Below the pieces are notes generated by a model, which did no database searches, was not told the origin of the DNA, and saw only the letters and a program-made list of their open reading frames with translations. From a virus, in the IMG/VR virus record IMGVR_UViG_3300023174_002543, positions 62,001-126,000 of that record: a stretch of 64,000 nt of DNA, one strand, 5' to 3'. Below, piece by piece: positions 42,284 through 50,397 of the stretch. The translations under genes and the position numbers were made by a program. Position 1 is the first letter of the stretch. Each line of letters opens with the position of its first letter.

Positions 42284-43426
42284 AGTACTAATCCGTTTAA
42301 GGGACTCGGGGCAATAAATCTATTGCCATCAGATCCTGCTATATATCCAACAATGAAACTTAACAGCATCGGTGCACGTAGTATATCTTTGGGTATGCAA
42401 TATTTCTATAGCTACAATGGTTATTGGCCAAATCTTGGAACTAGTATGGGTATAGCAGTAGCACACGCAGGTAGTCCATATGTTACTATATATTCACAAT
42501 CAAACGACTTACTTAGTAAAGTAAATGATCCAACTACTTTACCTGCGTCAACGGCGCAGAGTGTTTCAGTTAGTCCTGATACCATATACCTAACAGTATC
42601 ACATGCAACTACCCCGTATATTACTATATATAAAAGAAGTGGTGATACATTCACTAAATTACCTAACCCAACTACATTACCTTCTAATACCACCTGGGCA
42701 ACGATGTTTAGTTCTGACGGGGTATACCTTGCAACTGTACACACAAATCCTCCTTATGTTACTATATATAAAAGAAATGGAGACACATTTACTAAATTAA
42801 CTGACCCAGCTACATTACCTGCATCTCTTGGTAATGGTGTAGCATTTAGTCCAGATGTTACATATCTGACCGTAGCACACGATACTACCCCGTTTATTAC
42901 TATCTATAAAAGAAGCGGTGACACGTTTACTAAATTAACTAATCCATCTACCTTACCCACTGGAGCAGGCAATGGTGTTGCATTTAGTGCAGATGGTACT
43001 TATATGGCAGTAGCCCATTCAATTACTCCATTTATTACTATCTATAAAATCGATAAAGCAACAGATACGTTTACTAAATTATCTAATCCAAGTACATTGC
43101 CTACAAATACCGCCAATGCTGTGGCATTTAGTCCAGACGGTACTTATTTAGCAGTAGGACACTCAGTGAGCCCATATATCACTATCTATAAAAGAAGTGG
43201 TGATACATTCACTAAGTTAAGTAATCCATCTACATTACCTTCACCTTCAACTACTATTAATTGTGTAGCATTTAGTCCTGATAATATTTATTTGGCATTA
43301 ACACATGCTGGCGGTACTTTTCTTGCTATATACAAAAGAAGTGGCGATACCTTCACTAAAATGAGTGATCCTAGTGTGATACCTGCCAGTGCGGCTAATG
43401 GGGTAACATTTATACCCGTAATATAA
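42281..43426 (+). CDS. Seven-bladed beta-propeller tip protein
   Basis: The protein has 381 residues. After about 50 residues of leader, seven repeats of about 47 residues follow, each with a VAFSPDGTYLAVAH-like strand pair, a PYITIYKRSGDTFTKL strand and a NPSTLP turn. The IYK (or IYS) strands occur seven times, and the last residues (GVTFIPVI) could close the ring. The pattern matches the WD40/YVTN-like seven-bladed propeller class; no enzyme motif is apparent. It occupies the place held by glycine-rich tip genes in the sister cassettes and overlaps the small F3 gene. Ligand binding through the propeller face is inferred. Near-identical repeats suggest recent internal amplification. Confidence 0.85.
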   Translation: MSTNPFKGLGAINLLPSDPAIYPTMKLNSIGARSISLGMQYFYSYNGYWPNLGTSMGIAVAHAGSPYVTIYSQSNDLLSKVNDPTTLPASTAQSVSVSPDTIYLTVSHATTPYITIYKRSGDTFTKLPNPTTLPSNTTWATMFSSDGVYLATVHTNPPYVTIYKRNGDTFTKLTDPATLPASLGNGVAFSPDVTYLTVAHDTTPFITIYKRSGDTFTKLTNPSTLPTGAGNGVAFSADGTYMAVAHSITPFITIYKIDKATDTFTKLSNPSTLPTNTANAVAFSPDGTYLAVGHSVSPYITIYKRSGDTFTKLSNPSTLPSPSTTINCVAFSPDNIYLALTHAGGTFLAIYKRSGDTFTKMSDPSVIPASAANGVTFIPVI

Positions 43427-43442
43427 AATAGGATAACAAACA

Positions 43443-44150
43443 ATGGCATTAACACAACTAGAATCATACATGGTAAACAGTACAGGTACATCGTTTACTT
43501 TCCCAAATGTTACTGTAACCGGTAACGTAACAGGAACTTATTTTAATGGCAATGGTTCAGCATTAACCGGTATAGTAGCGACTGTTGCACAAACAGTAAC
43601 AACGGCTGCACAACCTAATATTACAAGTTTTGGTACACTAACCAATACAATATTAGGTGGAAGTAACTCATTTACCGGTGGTAATTTAGTAAGTGCTAAT
43701 TATGTAGCCGGCACACTAACAACAGCCGCACAACCCAATATTACTTCGGTTGGTATATTGACTGGTTTAACAGTATCCGGTCCCACCTCTTATGGATTAT
43801 CCTCTGACATTCTTATTACTAAGTCCGGTTCAACCGGGGTAGTAGTACATGATATAGCACCTGGCGCAGTTTTTTATCATACTAGTGTTGCCGCAAATTT
43901 TACTGCAAATTTTACTAATGTGCCTACTACTGAGGGTAGAGTATTAATGGCAACTATTATAATTAGTCAAGGTGCTACACCCTACATATCAAATGGAGTG
44001 CAAATTGACGGATCATCACAAACTATAAAATGGCTTGGTTCAGCCGCACCAACCGGCACTGCAAGTAAAATAGACATAATATCGTTTAGTTTAATAAGAA
44101 CAGGTGCTGCTTGGATCGTTCTTGGACAAGCGTCAGTAAATTACGGATAA
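43443..44150 (+). CDS. Short fibre protein with C-terminal aquatic-phage fibre domain
   Basis: The 235-residue protein has a class III-like N-terminus (MALTQLESYMVNSTGTSFTF), then GNGSALTGIVATVAQ, two QPNITS-type units and a GGNLVSANYVAGTLTTAAQP stretch to about residue 110. The last 115 residues (VVVHDIAPGAVFYHTSVAAN, NFTNVPTTEGRVLMATIIIS, VQIDGSSQTIKWLGS, FSLIRTGAAWIVLGQASVNYG) form a compact domain I recognise from many uncultured aquatic phage fibre proteins. A glycine-rich gene follows 5 bases later. The cassette here lacks the small beta gene, so this C-terminal domain may do its job. The ATG has an AGGATAACAAAC leader. Confidence 0.77.
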   Translation: MALTQLESYMVNSTGTSFTFPNVTVTGNVTGTYFNGNGSALTGIVATVAQTVTTAAQPNITSFGTLTNTILGGSNSFTGGNLVSANYVAGTLTTAAQPNITSVGILTGLTVSGPTSYGLSSDILITKSGSTGVVVHDIAPGAVFYHTSVAANFTANFTNVPTTEGRVLMATIIISQGATPYISNGVQIDGSSQTIKWLGSAAPTGTASKIDIISFSLIRTGAAWIVLGQASVNYG

Positions 44151-44155
44151 TAACA

Positions 44156-45034
44156 ATGAGACTTAACTCGTTTTCTGGATCAAAAATATCGTCAGCTGCG
44201 ATCCCGGGTTCTAGTGGCGGCGGGGCCAGTCCAACAGGTCAAGTAGTTTTTGCTGTGAATATTGGTGGATCTACTTCATTGAATACAACATGGACTGCGC
44301 CTGCAGGTGTTACTAGTGTTAGTGTTTTAGTAGTCGGTGGAGGTGGATATAATGCAAGTATAAATAACGGAGGAACAGGTGGAGGTGGCGCCGGCGCACT
44401 GGCATATAAGAATAACATAACTGTTGTACCCGGGAATGGTTATGTGGTTGTAGCTGGTGGCTCAGGTAATCCAGGTCCAGGTGGTAGTTCGTCTTTTACT
44501 GCAGGATTTGGCACAATAACTGCCGGAGGCGGTGGTGGTTCTTCAGTTTTTAACGTTAGTGCTAGAAACGGTGGCGCAGGCGGACAACCATCAGGTGTAT
44601 ATGATGCAGGATTTGCGGGAGGTAATGGTGGAAGTTACGCAACTGGTACAGGTTGGGGAGGTGGCGGTGGGGCAGCCGGATATTCAGGGGCAGGCGGTAC
44701 TGGAGGAAGTAACAATGCTGCTGGCAATGCCGCCGCTACAGATAGCGGAGGTGGTGGCGGGGGCGGAAGTGGCTCAGGCCAAGGTGGCACAACAGGTGGA
44801 AATATAGGTTTATTAGGAAAAGGCTCAACCGGGACAGGCGGCGCCTCTGGTGCAAATCCCGGCAACCCGGGTAGCGATGGAGGGGCGGGTGGGCTTGGTG
44901 GTATGTTTGGATATGGTGGCGGTGGGTCTGGTTGGAACGGTGGGTCTAGTGCTATGGGAGGCAGGGGCGCAGTACGCATAATATGGCCGGGTACTACTAG
45001 ACAATTTCCATCAACTCAAACAGGTGATTTATAA
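44156..45034 (+). CDS. Glycine-rich adhesin-like tip protein 4
   Basis: I choose ATG 44156 over an upstream TTG at 44111, which would overlap the previous gene. The 292-residue protein has a short basic N-terminus (MRLNSFSGSKISSAAI), then FAVNIGGSTSLNTTWTAPAG and VSVLVVGGGGY, then glycine-rich sequence from about 60 to 265 (GGTGGGGAGAL, GGGGGSSVF, GGGGGGGSGSGQGG, GYGGGGSGW). It ends GRGAVRIIWPGTTRQFPSTQ, an ending I recall from glycine-rich fibre proteins of aquatic phages. It probably forms the binding tip for the preceding 43443 protein, as with T4-like gp37/gp38 pairs; this is inference. Confidence 0.8.
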   Translation: MRLNSFSGSKISSAAIPGSSGGGASPTGQVVFAVNIGGSTSLNTTWTAPAGVTSVSVLVVGGGGYNASINNGGTGGGGAGALAYKNNITVVPGNGYVVVAGGSGNPGPGGSSSFTAGFGTITAGGGGGSSVFNVSARNGGAGGQPSGVYDAGFAGGNGGSYATGTGWGGGGGAAGYSGAGGTGGSNNAAGNAAATDSGGGGGGGSGSGQGGTTGGNIGLLGKGSTGTGGASGANPGNPGSDGGAGGLGGMFGYGGGGSGWNGGSSAMGGRGAVRIIWPGTTRQFPSTQTGDL

Positions 45035-45044
45035 GGATTAAAAC

Positions 45045-45470
45045 ATGTCATTAACACTAGTCAGGTCAACAGGTACAGATTTTACAGGAAATACAGTAAG
45101 TATATCCACAAACTATGGTGGAAATGTCCCACCTATCGTATTAAATGATATAAGCAACTACTTTGATGGTCAAACTTGCTTGTTTCCATTGAAGCAGGAG
45201 ACAAGTAGCATAAATACATTCATAGATTCAAAAGACATAATGGTCACGATTAATGGTATGGTTTTAAACCCATATGTAACAGAAAATCGCTTGCCATGGT
45301 TAGTTGACTATGATTCATATAGAGGATATAGAGTGGTAGGAAGTAATGTTGTTATTTATAATTCACCGGATCCCGGTGACCGCGCCACTGTAATTATCAT
45401 AGGTCAAAGTCAGACAAAACAAGTAAGAAGATACCCATTCTCACCAACAACAATAGGATTAGGAGATTAA
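45045..45470 (+). CDS. Conserved structural protein of aquatic T4-like phages
   Basis: The 141-residue protein has VLNDISNYFDGQTCLFPLKQ (about 32-51), DSKDIMVTINGMVLNPYV, PWLVDYDSYRGYRVV and the C-terminus RRYPFSPTTIGLGD. I recognise this set from pelagiphage and cyanophage-type myovirus genomes, where it lies just before a large structural gene like the one here. The composition is balanced, unlike the stalk proteins, and its end reads like a fixed docking peptide. It follows a glycine-rich gene by 10 bases with an AAGGATTAAAAC ribosome site. A baseplate or tail-fibre connector role is plausible but not shown. Confidence 0.78.
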   Translation: MSLTLVRSTGTDFTGNTVSISTNYGGNVPPIVLNDISNYFDGQTCLFPLKQETSSINTFIDSKDIMVTINGMVLNPYVTENRLPWLVDYDSYRGYRVVGSNVVIYNSPDPGDRATVIIIGQSQTKQVRRYPFSPTTIGLGD

Positions 45471-45474
45471 TTAA

Positions 45475-48400
45475 ATGGCAAAGCACGTAATCGCGGAACA
45501 ATATTCATTTAGCCCGCTAACAAAAACACTTGTAATTAGTAATAGATACTTACGACAAGAACAATTAATGTTAATTACAAACACCACACGTAACGTGGTT
45601 ATGTACAACTTCAGTGATCCTACATTGGGTGCTACAGTTACTAACGTAATTAACCCATTAAACGCACAACCAACATGTACTATTGTATTAAATTATAATA
45701 CTGCGGCACATAGTTCTAGTGATAAAATCTCTATTTTAGTTGAAGAAACAAGTGAGACATTTATTCCCCAAGAAGTGTTAGTTGATCCAGTTAATAAATT
45801 ACGTGTTAGTCAACCCCAGTCATTGATTGATACTGACTTTGAATATAGCCCACAAAATACCAAATGGGAAACATTGAACCTGATTAATAATAGACCTTTT
45901 GCTTATATCAATTCGTTTCTCCCAATTACTATCAGTGATATTACTGCAACTAGTAATAGTAGAACCATAACAATTACTTCAAATGGACATGGGTTGACGG
46001 CGGGAACACCTGTTAACGTTCAAGATACATTGTTTGGTGGCGCCGACGGTACATATATGATTGATAGCGTTACCTCCAATACAATCGTCTATACTTGCAG
46101 ATATACATACACAAGTGCTACTGGTACAATTTTTAATGCTAATACAACTACTGCATATCAAGGATACGTTTACACTGGTTCAGCGATTGCAATGACAAGT
46201 GCAACATATTCAGGTAGTTTAATTACCGTAACCACATCTGTAGCGCATGGATTGGCAATTGGTAATGAAATTGCGTTGACTGGTGCTACTGCAAGTACAA
46301 ACGCACCAAACGGTAGTTGGACTGTGTGTACAGTATTAAGTCCAACAGTATTCGTCTTCAACTCAAATGCAACACCAACTGGTACATTGAGCGTTGGTGC
46401 AGCAAGTTTATATGGTCGACCATTAGGTTCTGTTAATCATAGAGCATTTGATGGTGGTGTAACATTTAGTACAAATGCCGCAAGTCATAATCAACAATTT
46501 ATTCGTCAAACACGTAGATATTTCCGTTATCAATCTGGTAAAGGCATGCAAATGTCTACTGGTACTATTTTAGAACCAAACATTACAGTAGACCAAATTA
46601 TTAGTTCAGGTACTACTGTTACCGTGTATACCAAGTACCCACATAACTTACAAATGGGCGCTGATGTAACTGTTACCGGTTGTAATGAAACTGCGTATAA
46701 TGGTACATTCAAAGTATTATATGTATTGGATACATATCGTATTCAATATACTGCATTGAGTACCCCAAGTGCAACTATTGCTAGTGGTAATTATGTTCTG
46801 TCAATTAGCGGATGGTATGGTGGTGCAACACGTGTTGGATTATTTGATAATCAAAATGGTGTATTCTTTGAATATGACGGACAAAATATATTTGCTGTAA
46901 AACGTGCAAGCACTTTTCAATTATCAGGATTAGTATCAGTAACTGCTGGTTCTAGTACTGTAACAAGCGCAGGTATTAATGGTATTAATACGGTTTTTAG
47001 CAAGCAATTAGTACCCGGTGATTATATTGTTATTAAGGGTATGAGTTATCGAATAGATACAATTGCAAGTGATACATCTATGACAATACTACCTGCGTAT
47101 CGTGGTTCAGTCAACGTAACAAATGCGGTGGTCACTAGAACAATAGATCAGAAAACAATATCAACTAATTGGAATATTGATAAATGTAATGGTACTGGTA
47201 TTAGTGGATTCAATTTAGATTTAACTAAAATGCAAATGTTCTATTTAGATTATAGTTGGTACGGCGCTGGCTTTATTCGTTGGGGCTTCCGTGGATCAAC
47301 CGGTGATATTGTTTACTGTCATAAACTACCAAACAATAACGTAAACTATGAAGCATATATGCGTTCTGGTAACTTACCTGCACGTTATGAAACAACCACA
47401 TACCCCGCAGTTACAGTGTTAACATACCCAATTGCACAAAGTGATACAACTATCACAGTTGCAAGTACTGCGGGATTTAACAGTGTTGGTAGTGTGGTAG
47501 TCAGGGGTAATAGCAATTACGAATATATTAACTATACTAGTATTTCTGCAACACAATTTATAGGTTGTACCCGTGGTCAAAGTGGAGGAACAATTACAGT
47601 TTCTAGTACAACATTAGGTAGTAATGTACTATTAACAACTAATACGGGTGGTATACAAATAGGTCAATATATATTTGGTACTGGAATTCAAGCTACTGCA
47701 TATGTTACTGGTTTTGTACCTAATACAAGTATTACAATGAGTATTTCGGCTACTGCAAATGGAACAAACGTGAGTTTATATTTTGCCCCAATGGGAGTAA
47801 CTGCAGCAAGTAGTGGTACATTTGCATTAACTAACGCAACAACATCTCAACCAAGTGGTACTAACCCAATCGCAGTTGAACAACATTCACCTTTATATTC
47901 AAGTACAATCAGTCATTGGGGTACTTCAGTAATTATGGATGGTCGTTTTGATAACGATAAATCATATGTGTTTACTAGAGGTATGGTTACTGCGCTACAA
48001 GTTGGCGGCAACACGACAAATGCCATTATGAGTATTCGTATTGCACCTAGTGTAAGTAACGGTGTCGTTGGTACAGCATTGGGCATTCGTGAAATTGTTA
48101 ACCGCATGCAATTAGTTTTACAACAACTGGACGTTTTCAGTAATGGTCAATTCTTGATGACTTGTATATTGAACGGAATTACAAACAGTGCAACACCAAA
48201 CTGGCAACCAGTTGGCGGTTCTAGTCTAGCACAATATGTTTTCCATACAACTGGTACAACAATTCTAGGTGGTGAAACGGTTTATGGTTTCTACTTGAAT
48301 AGTTCAGGTGCTACAGGTGGTTCTACTACTCAGCAAGATTTGAACTTAGTTCGTGACTTGGGTACAAGTATATTAAGCGGCGGTTCTTTACTTGCTAACA

Positions 48401-48510
48401 CTGGCATCTATCCAGACGGTCCAGACGTTATTACAATTGTAGCGCAGAACTTAGCAGGTAGTTCAGGTAATTTACAGGCTCGTTTATCTTGGACAGAGGC
48501 TCAGGCTTAA
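45475..48510 (+). CDS. Large conserved structural protein of aquatic T4-like phages, 1011 residues
   Basis: The N-terminus (VIAEQYSFSPLTKTLVISNR) and a block at about 100-150 (EETSETFIPQEVLVDPVNKL, RVSQPQSLIDTDFEYSPQNT, KWETLNLIN) are typical of a family I know from marine T4-like myoviruses. The middle has two repeats of a GHGLTAGTPVNVQDT / YPHNLQMGADVTVTG type. At about 455-640, GLFDNQNGVFFEYDGQ, NWNIDKCNGTGISGFNLDL, KMQMFYLDYSWYGAGFIRWG and YEAYMRSGNLPARYE form the most conserved-looking core. C-terminal modules include YTSISATQFIGCTRGQSGGT. It lacks the QPNITS stalk vocabulary. With the preceding gene it probably forms a core virion component of tail or baseplate; the exact role is unknown. 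Confidence 0.8.
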   Translation: MAKHVIAEQYSFSPLTKTLVISNRYLRQEQLMLITNTTRNVVMYNFSDPTLGATVTNVINPLNAQPTCTIVLNYNTAAHSSSDKISILVEETSETFIPQEVLVDPVNKLRVSQPQSLIDTDFEYSPQNTKWETLNLINNRPFAYINSFLPITISDITATSNSRTITITSNGHGLTAGTPVNVQDTLFGGADGTYMIDSVTSNTIVYTCRYTYTSATGTIFNANTTTAYQGYVYTGSAIAMTSATYSGSLITVTTSVAHGLAIGNEIALTGATASTNAPNGSWTVCTVLSPTVFVFNSNATPTGTLSVGAASLYGRPLGSVNHRAFDGGVTFSTNAASHNQQFIRQTRRYFRYQSGKGMQMSTGTILEPNITVDQIISSGTTVTVYTKYPHNLQMGADVTVTGCNETAYNGTFKVLYVLDTYRIQYTALSTPSATIASGNYVLSISGWYGGATRVGLFDNQNGVFFEYDGQNIFAVKRASTFQLSGLVSVTAGSSTVTSAGINGINTVFSKQLVPGDYIVIKGMSYRIDTIASDTSMTILPAYRGSVNVTNAVVTRTIDQKTISTNWNIDKCNGTGISGFNLDLTKMQMFYLDYSWYGAGFIRWGFRGSTGDIVYCHKLPNNNVNYEAYMRSGNLPARYETTTYPAVTVLTYPIAQSDTTITVASTAGFNSVGSVVVRGNSNYEYINYTSISATQFIGCTRGQSGGTITVSSTTLGSNVLLTTNTGGIQIGQYIFGTGIQATAYVTGFVPNTSITMSISATANGTNVSLYFAPMGVTAASSGTFALTNATTSQPSGTNPIAVEQHSPLYSSTISHWGTSVIMDGRFDNDKSYVFTRGMVTALQVGGNTTNAIMSIRIAPSVSNGVVGTALGIREIVNRMQLVLQQLDVFSNGQFLMTCILNGITNSATPNWQPVGGSSLAQYVFHTTGTTILGGETVYGFYLNSSGATGGSTTQQDLNLVRDLGTSILSGGSLLANTGIYPDGPDVITIVAQNLAGSSGNLQARLSWTEAQA

Positions 48511-48536
48511 TTTTTATATTATTGGATTTGATATAG

Positions 48537-49106
48537 ATGACATCAAGAATAGCAATTGCACATACTGTGAGTACTACTCAACCTATAAGCGGTGCTATAG
48601 GGGATGAGTGGTACAATCCAACTTCCAATAAATTATATAAAAATATATCATACAGTGCTACTAGCCCACAATGGATAGAATTATTTTCTACTACAGCCAC
48701 TACTAGTACTGCTAGTTTTGGTAATTTGAATGTTAGTGGTCAATTAAATGTTGGTGCCGGTGGCAGTTTAAACGTTAGTAACTTTGTACAAACTATCAAT
48801 CTTTCTATGCCCGGATCTGTATCAGGTCCATTAGTAGGAACTGCTAGATTTTATCCAAGTCGTACAGTTACATTAACGGCTGTAAACGCTAATTTAGGAT
48901 CTGCCCCATCCGGAAATTTTATATTTCAGATACTGAAAAATAGCTTTAGTATAGGATATAATTTTACAATTACTGCACAAAATCCATTAATGACTGTTAT
49001 ATATTTACCAAATATAACACTTACAGTTAATGATTTCTTAACAATAAATATTTTAAATGGTAGTGCAACAGGGAATGACCTAGCAGTAAAAATCAGTTAC
49101 ATATAA
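48537..49106 (+). CDS. Short virion-like protein with GDEWYNP module
   Basis: The protein has 189 residues. Residues 1-55 carry QPISGAIGDEWYNPTSNKLY and SPQWIELF, a module also present inside the 10234 and 36505 fibres and common in phage fibre proteins. A short stalk (ASFGNLNVSGQLNVGAGGSL) leads to a C-terminal beta domain (about 90-189: NLSMPGSVSGPLVGTARFYP, then GYNFTITAQNPLMTVIYLPN and NDLAVKISYI). It is probably a small fibre or knob. The start ATG at 48537 lacks an obvious ribosome site (the leader is TTGGATTTGATATAG). The next gene has its own promoter-like box, so this gene may end a transcription unit, though no terminator is visible. Confidence 0.68.
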   Translation: MTSRIAIAHTVSTTQPISGAIGDEWYNPTSNKLYKNISYSATSPQWIELFSTTATTSTASFGNLNVSGQLNVGAGGSLNVSNFVQTINLSMPGSVSGPLVGTARFYPSRTVTLTAVNANLGSAPSGNFIFQILKNSFSIGYNFTITAQNPLMTVIYLPNITLTVNDFLTINILNGSATGNDLAVKISYI

Positions 49107-49109
49107 AAA

Positions 49110-49117
49110 GATAAATA
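49110..49117 (+). promoter_or_regulatory. Putative T4-type late promoter (GATAAATA)
   Basis: GATAAATA lies in the short gap after the 48537 gene. Expected initiation about 6 bases downstream leaves a short leader with the TATAGGAAAA ribosome site before ATG 49134. Confidence 0.6.
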
Positions 49118-49133
49118 CATTATAGGAAAAATT

Positions 49134-49550
49134 ATGAACAAAAGTTATTTAACAGAAGTGTTTGGCGCACAAGAAGGATTTGTATACGAATACACAGGAA
49201 CTGTTCCTGAGGGAATTAATCCTGAATCCGCCGAAATGTCGGAACATGTAACACTAGATTTCTTAGCAGGGCACGGTGATAATTTAATTGCTACTAGAGT
49301 AGTTCAGTTTCCATATCAACATAATAAAATTTTGCTTTATGCAAAAACAGATATGGATATGAATACATCAAGTGAATTTGCATTAATATCACATTTAGTC
49401 CCGGACGTAATAGTTGCCCCAGTAGAAGTTCAACAACCAACTGAAACTTCTGAGACAACTGAAACTGCTGAGACAACTGAAACTGCTGAGACAACTGAAA
49501 CTGCTGAGACAACTGAACCTTCAACAGATTCAAACGAACAAGGACAATAA
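49134..49550 (+). CDS. Small acidic protein with C-terminal TETAET tandem repeat
   Basis: The protein has 138 residues. Residues 1-95 form a mixed-composition domain (KSYLTEVFGAQEGFVYEYTG, HVTLDFLAGHGDNLIATRVV, EFALISHLVPDVIV) that I do not recognise. From about 97 the sequence becomes a low-complexity acidic Thr/Glu tail built from a hexapeptide coded by an 18-bp tandem repeat, ending STDSNEQGQ. The tail is probably disordered and highly negative, unlike anything else here. The gene follows a late-promoter box and precedes the 49552 gene by one base. It could be an assembly factor or a linker; no function can be assigned. Confidence 0.72.
   Translation: MNKSYLTEVFGAQEGFVYEYTGTVPEGINPESAEMSEHVTLDFLAGHGDNLIATRVVQFPYQHNKILLYAKTDMDMNTSSEFALISHLVPDVIVAPVEVQQPTETSETTETAETTETAETTETAETTEPSTDSNEQGQ
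49440..49511 (+). repeat. Four tandem 18-bp repeats
   Basis: Units start at 49440, 49458, 49476 and 49494, each ACTGAAACTGCTGAGACA; the first has one change (T for G, giving Ser for Ala). They code for TETAET in frame. The last three are identical, so copy number could vary by slippage. Confidence 0.92.
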
Positions 49551-49551
49551 A

Positions 49552-50385
49552 ATGTTAGTAAGATATAGAACAACAGGTAATCAAACACTAGCAAACTTTC
49601 AAACAGATTTAAACGCTATCATTACCGGCGGTGTTGCTGCAACAACTGATTTGACAGCCCCAGCTAGAACATTTAGTTCCATATTTGGAACATATCCAGC
49701 GGGTATTTATAGTCGTGTAAATGGATCTACTTATACATATAGCAAAGCACATAATGTCATTGCCGGTTATACTCATTATTTTAGATTTGGATTTACAGCT
49801 ACAACATTAAACACATTGGATTTAGCACAGAGTTACACATCAGGTACTGATACACTAGTCAATACATTTCAAAGAACTTCGTTAGGTATTAATCCAACTG
49901 TTAACTATGATCCTAATTATCCGATTGGTATGGATATTATTGTTAGTAACAAGGGTATTTTCCTTCAAGCACTACAATCTAACCAAGCACTTGGCATTTT
50001 TGATATTGGTCATAGCGGGGTCACACGTGCTTATACTAGCTCTATGTTAATGGTGTTGCAAGACATGCAAAACGTTATTAACTATGGTGCAAATACTGGT
50101 ATTACAATCCCGTATACATATAGTTTTGATACATTAAGTTACGTCACTAATTCAACTACATCACATATTAACATTACACCATTAAAGAAATTTACTGCAA
50201 CTTCACAATTAGCAGTATTTGAAAATCCAGTATATTTGACCAACACGCCTTCAGGTAGTACTATTAACTTGATATATGGTCTTTATAAACTTCCTACTGC
50301 TACTTTCTCAGGTATTCAACTTTACCAAGATAGCAACAGTTTATATCGTTTAAGTTTAAACGATTATGCAATATTAATTAACTAA
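49552..50385 (+). CDS. Unidentified virion-like protein
   Basis: The 277-residue protein begins MLVRYRTTGNQTLANFQTDL and is moderately hydrophobic, with YPAGIYSRVNGSTYTYSKAH (about 57-76), GYTHYFRFGFTATTLN, YPIGMDIIVSNKGIFLQAL (about 126-144) and a C-terminus SNSLYRLSLNDYAILIN. I do not recognise the family. There is no stalk vocabulary, signal peptide or membrane segment. The next gene starts with a similar MLVSFNPMIN, and the two are 12 bases apart, suggesting partner proteins. Its place among fibre genes and its strand-like pattern point to a structural or fibre-tip protein; this is positional inference. Confidence 0.68.
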   Translation: MLVRYRTTGNQTLANFQTDLNAIITGGVAATTDLTAPARTFSSIFGTYPAGIYSRVNGSTYTYSKAHNVIAGYTHYFRFGFTATTLNTLDLAQSYTSGTDTLVNTFQRTSLGINPTVNYDPNYPIGMDIIVSNKGIFLQALQSNQALGIFDIGHSGVTRAYTSSMLMVLQDMQNVINYGANTGITIPYTYSFDTLSYVTNSTTSHINITPLKKFTATSQLAVFENPVYLTNTPSGSTINLIYGLYKLPTATFSGIQLYQDSNSLYRLSLNDYAILIN

Positions 50386-50397
50386 GAGAATAAAAAT

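Noticed and set aside
44111-44155. TTG start for the glycine-rich gene
   Set aside because: It would overlap the 43443 gene by 40 bases; ATG 44156 lies 5 bases after that stop, in keeping with other cassettes.
44532-44979. Alternative-frame and reverse open frames within the glycine-rich gene
   Set aside because: GGN-codon runs give long stop-free frames (Val/Ala-rich forward, Pro-rich reverse) without start signals.
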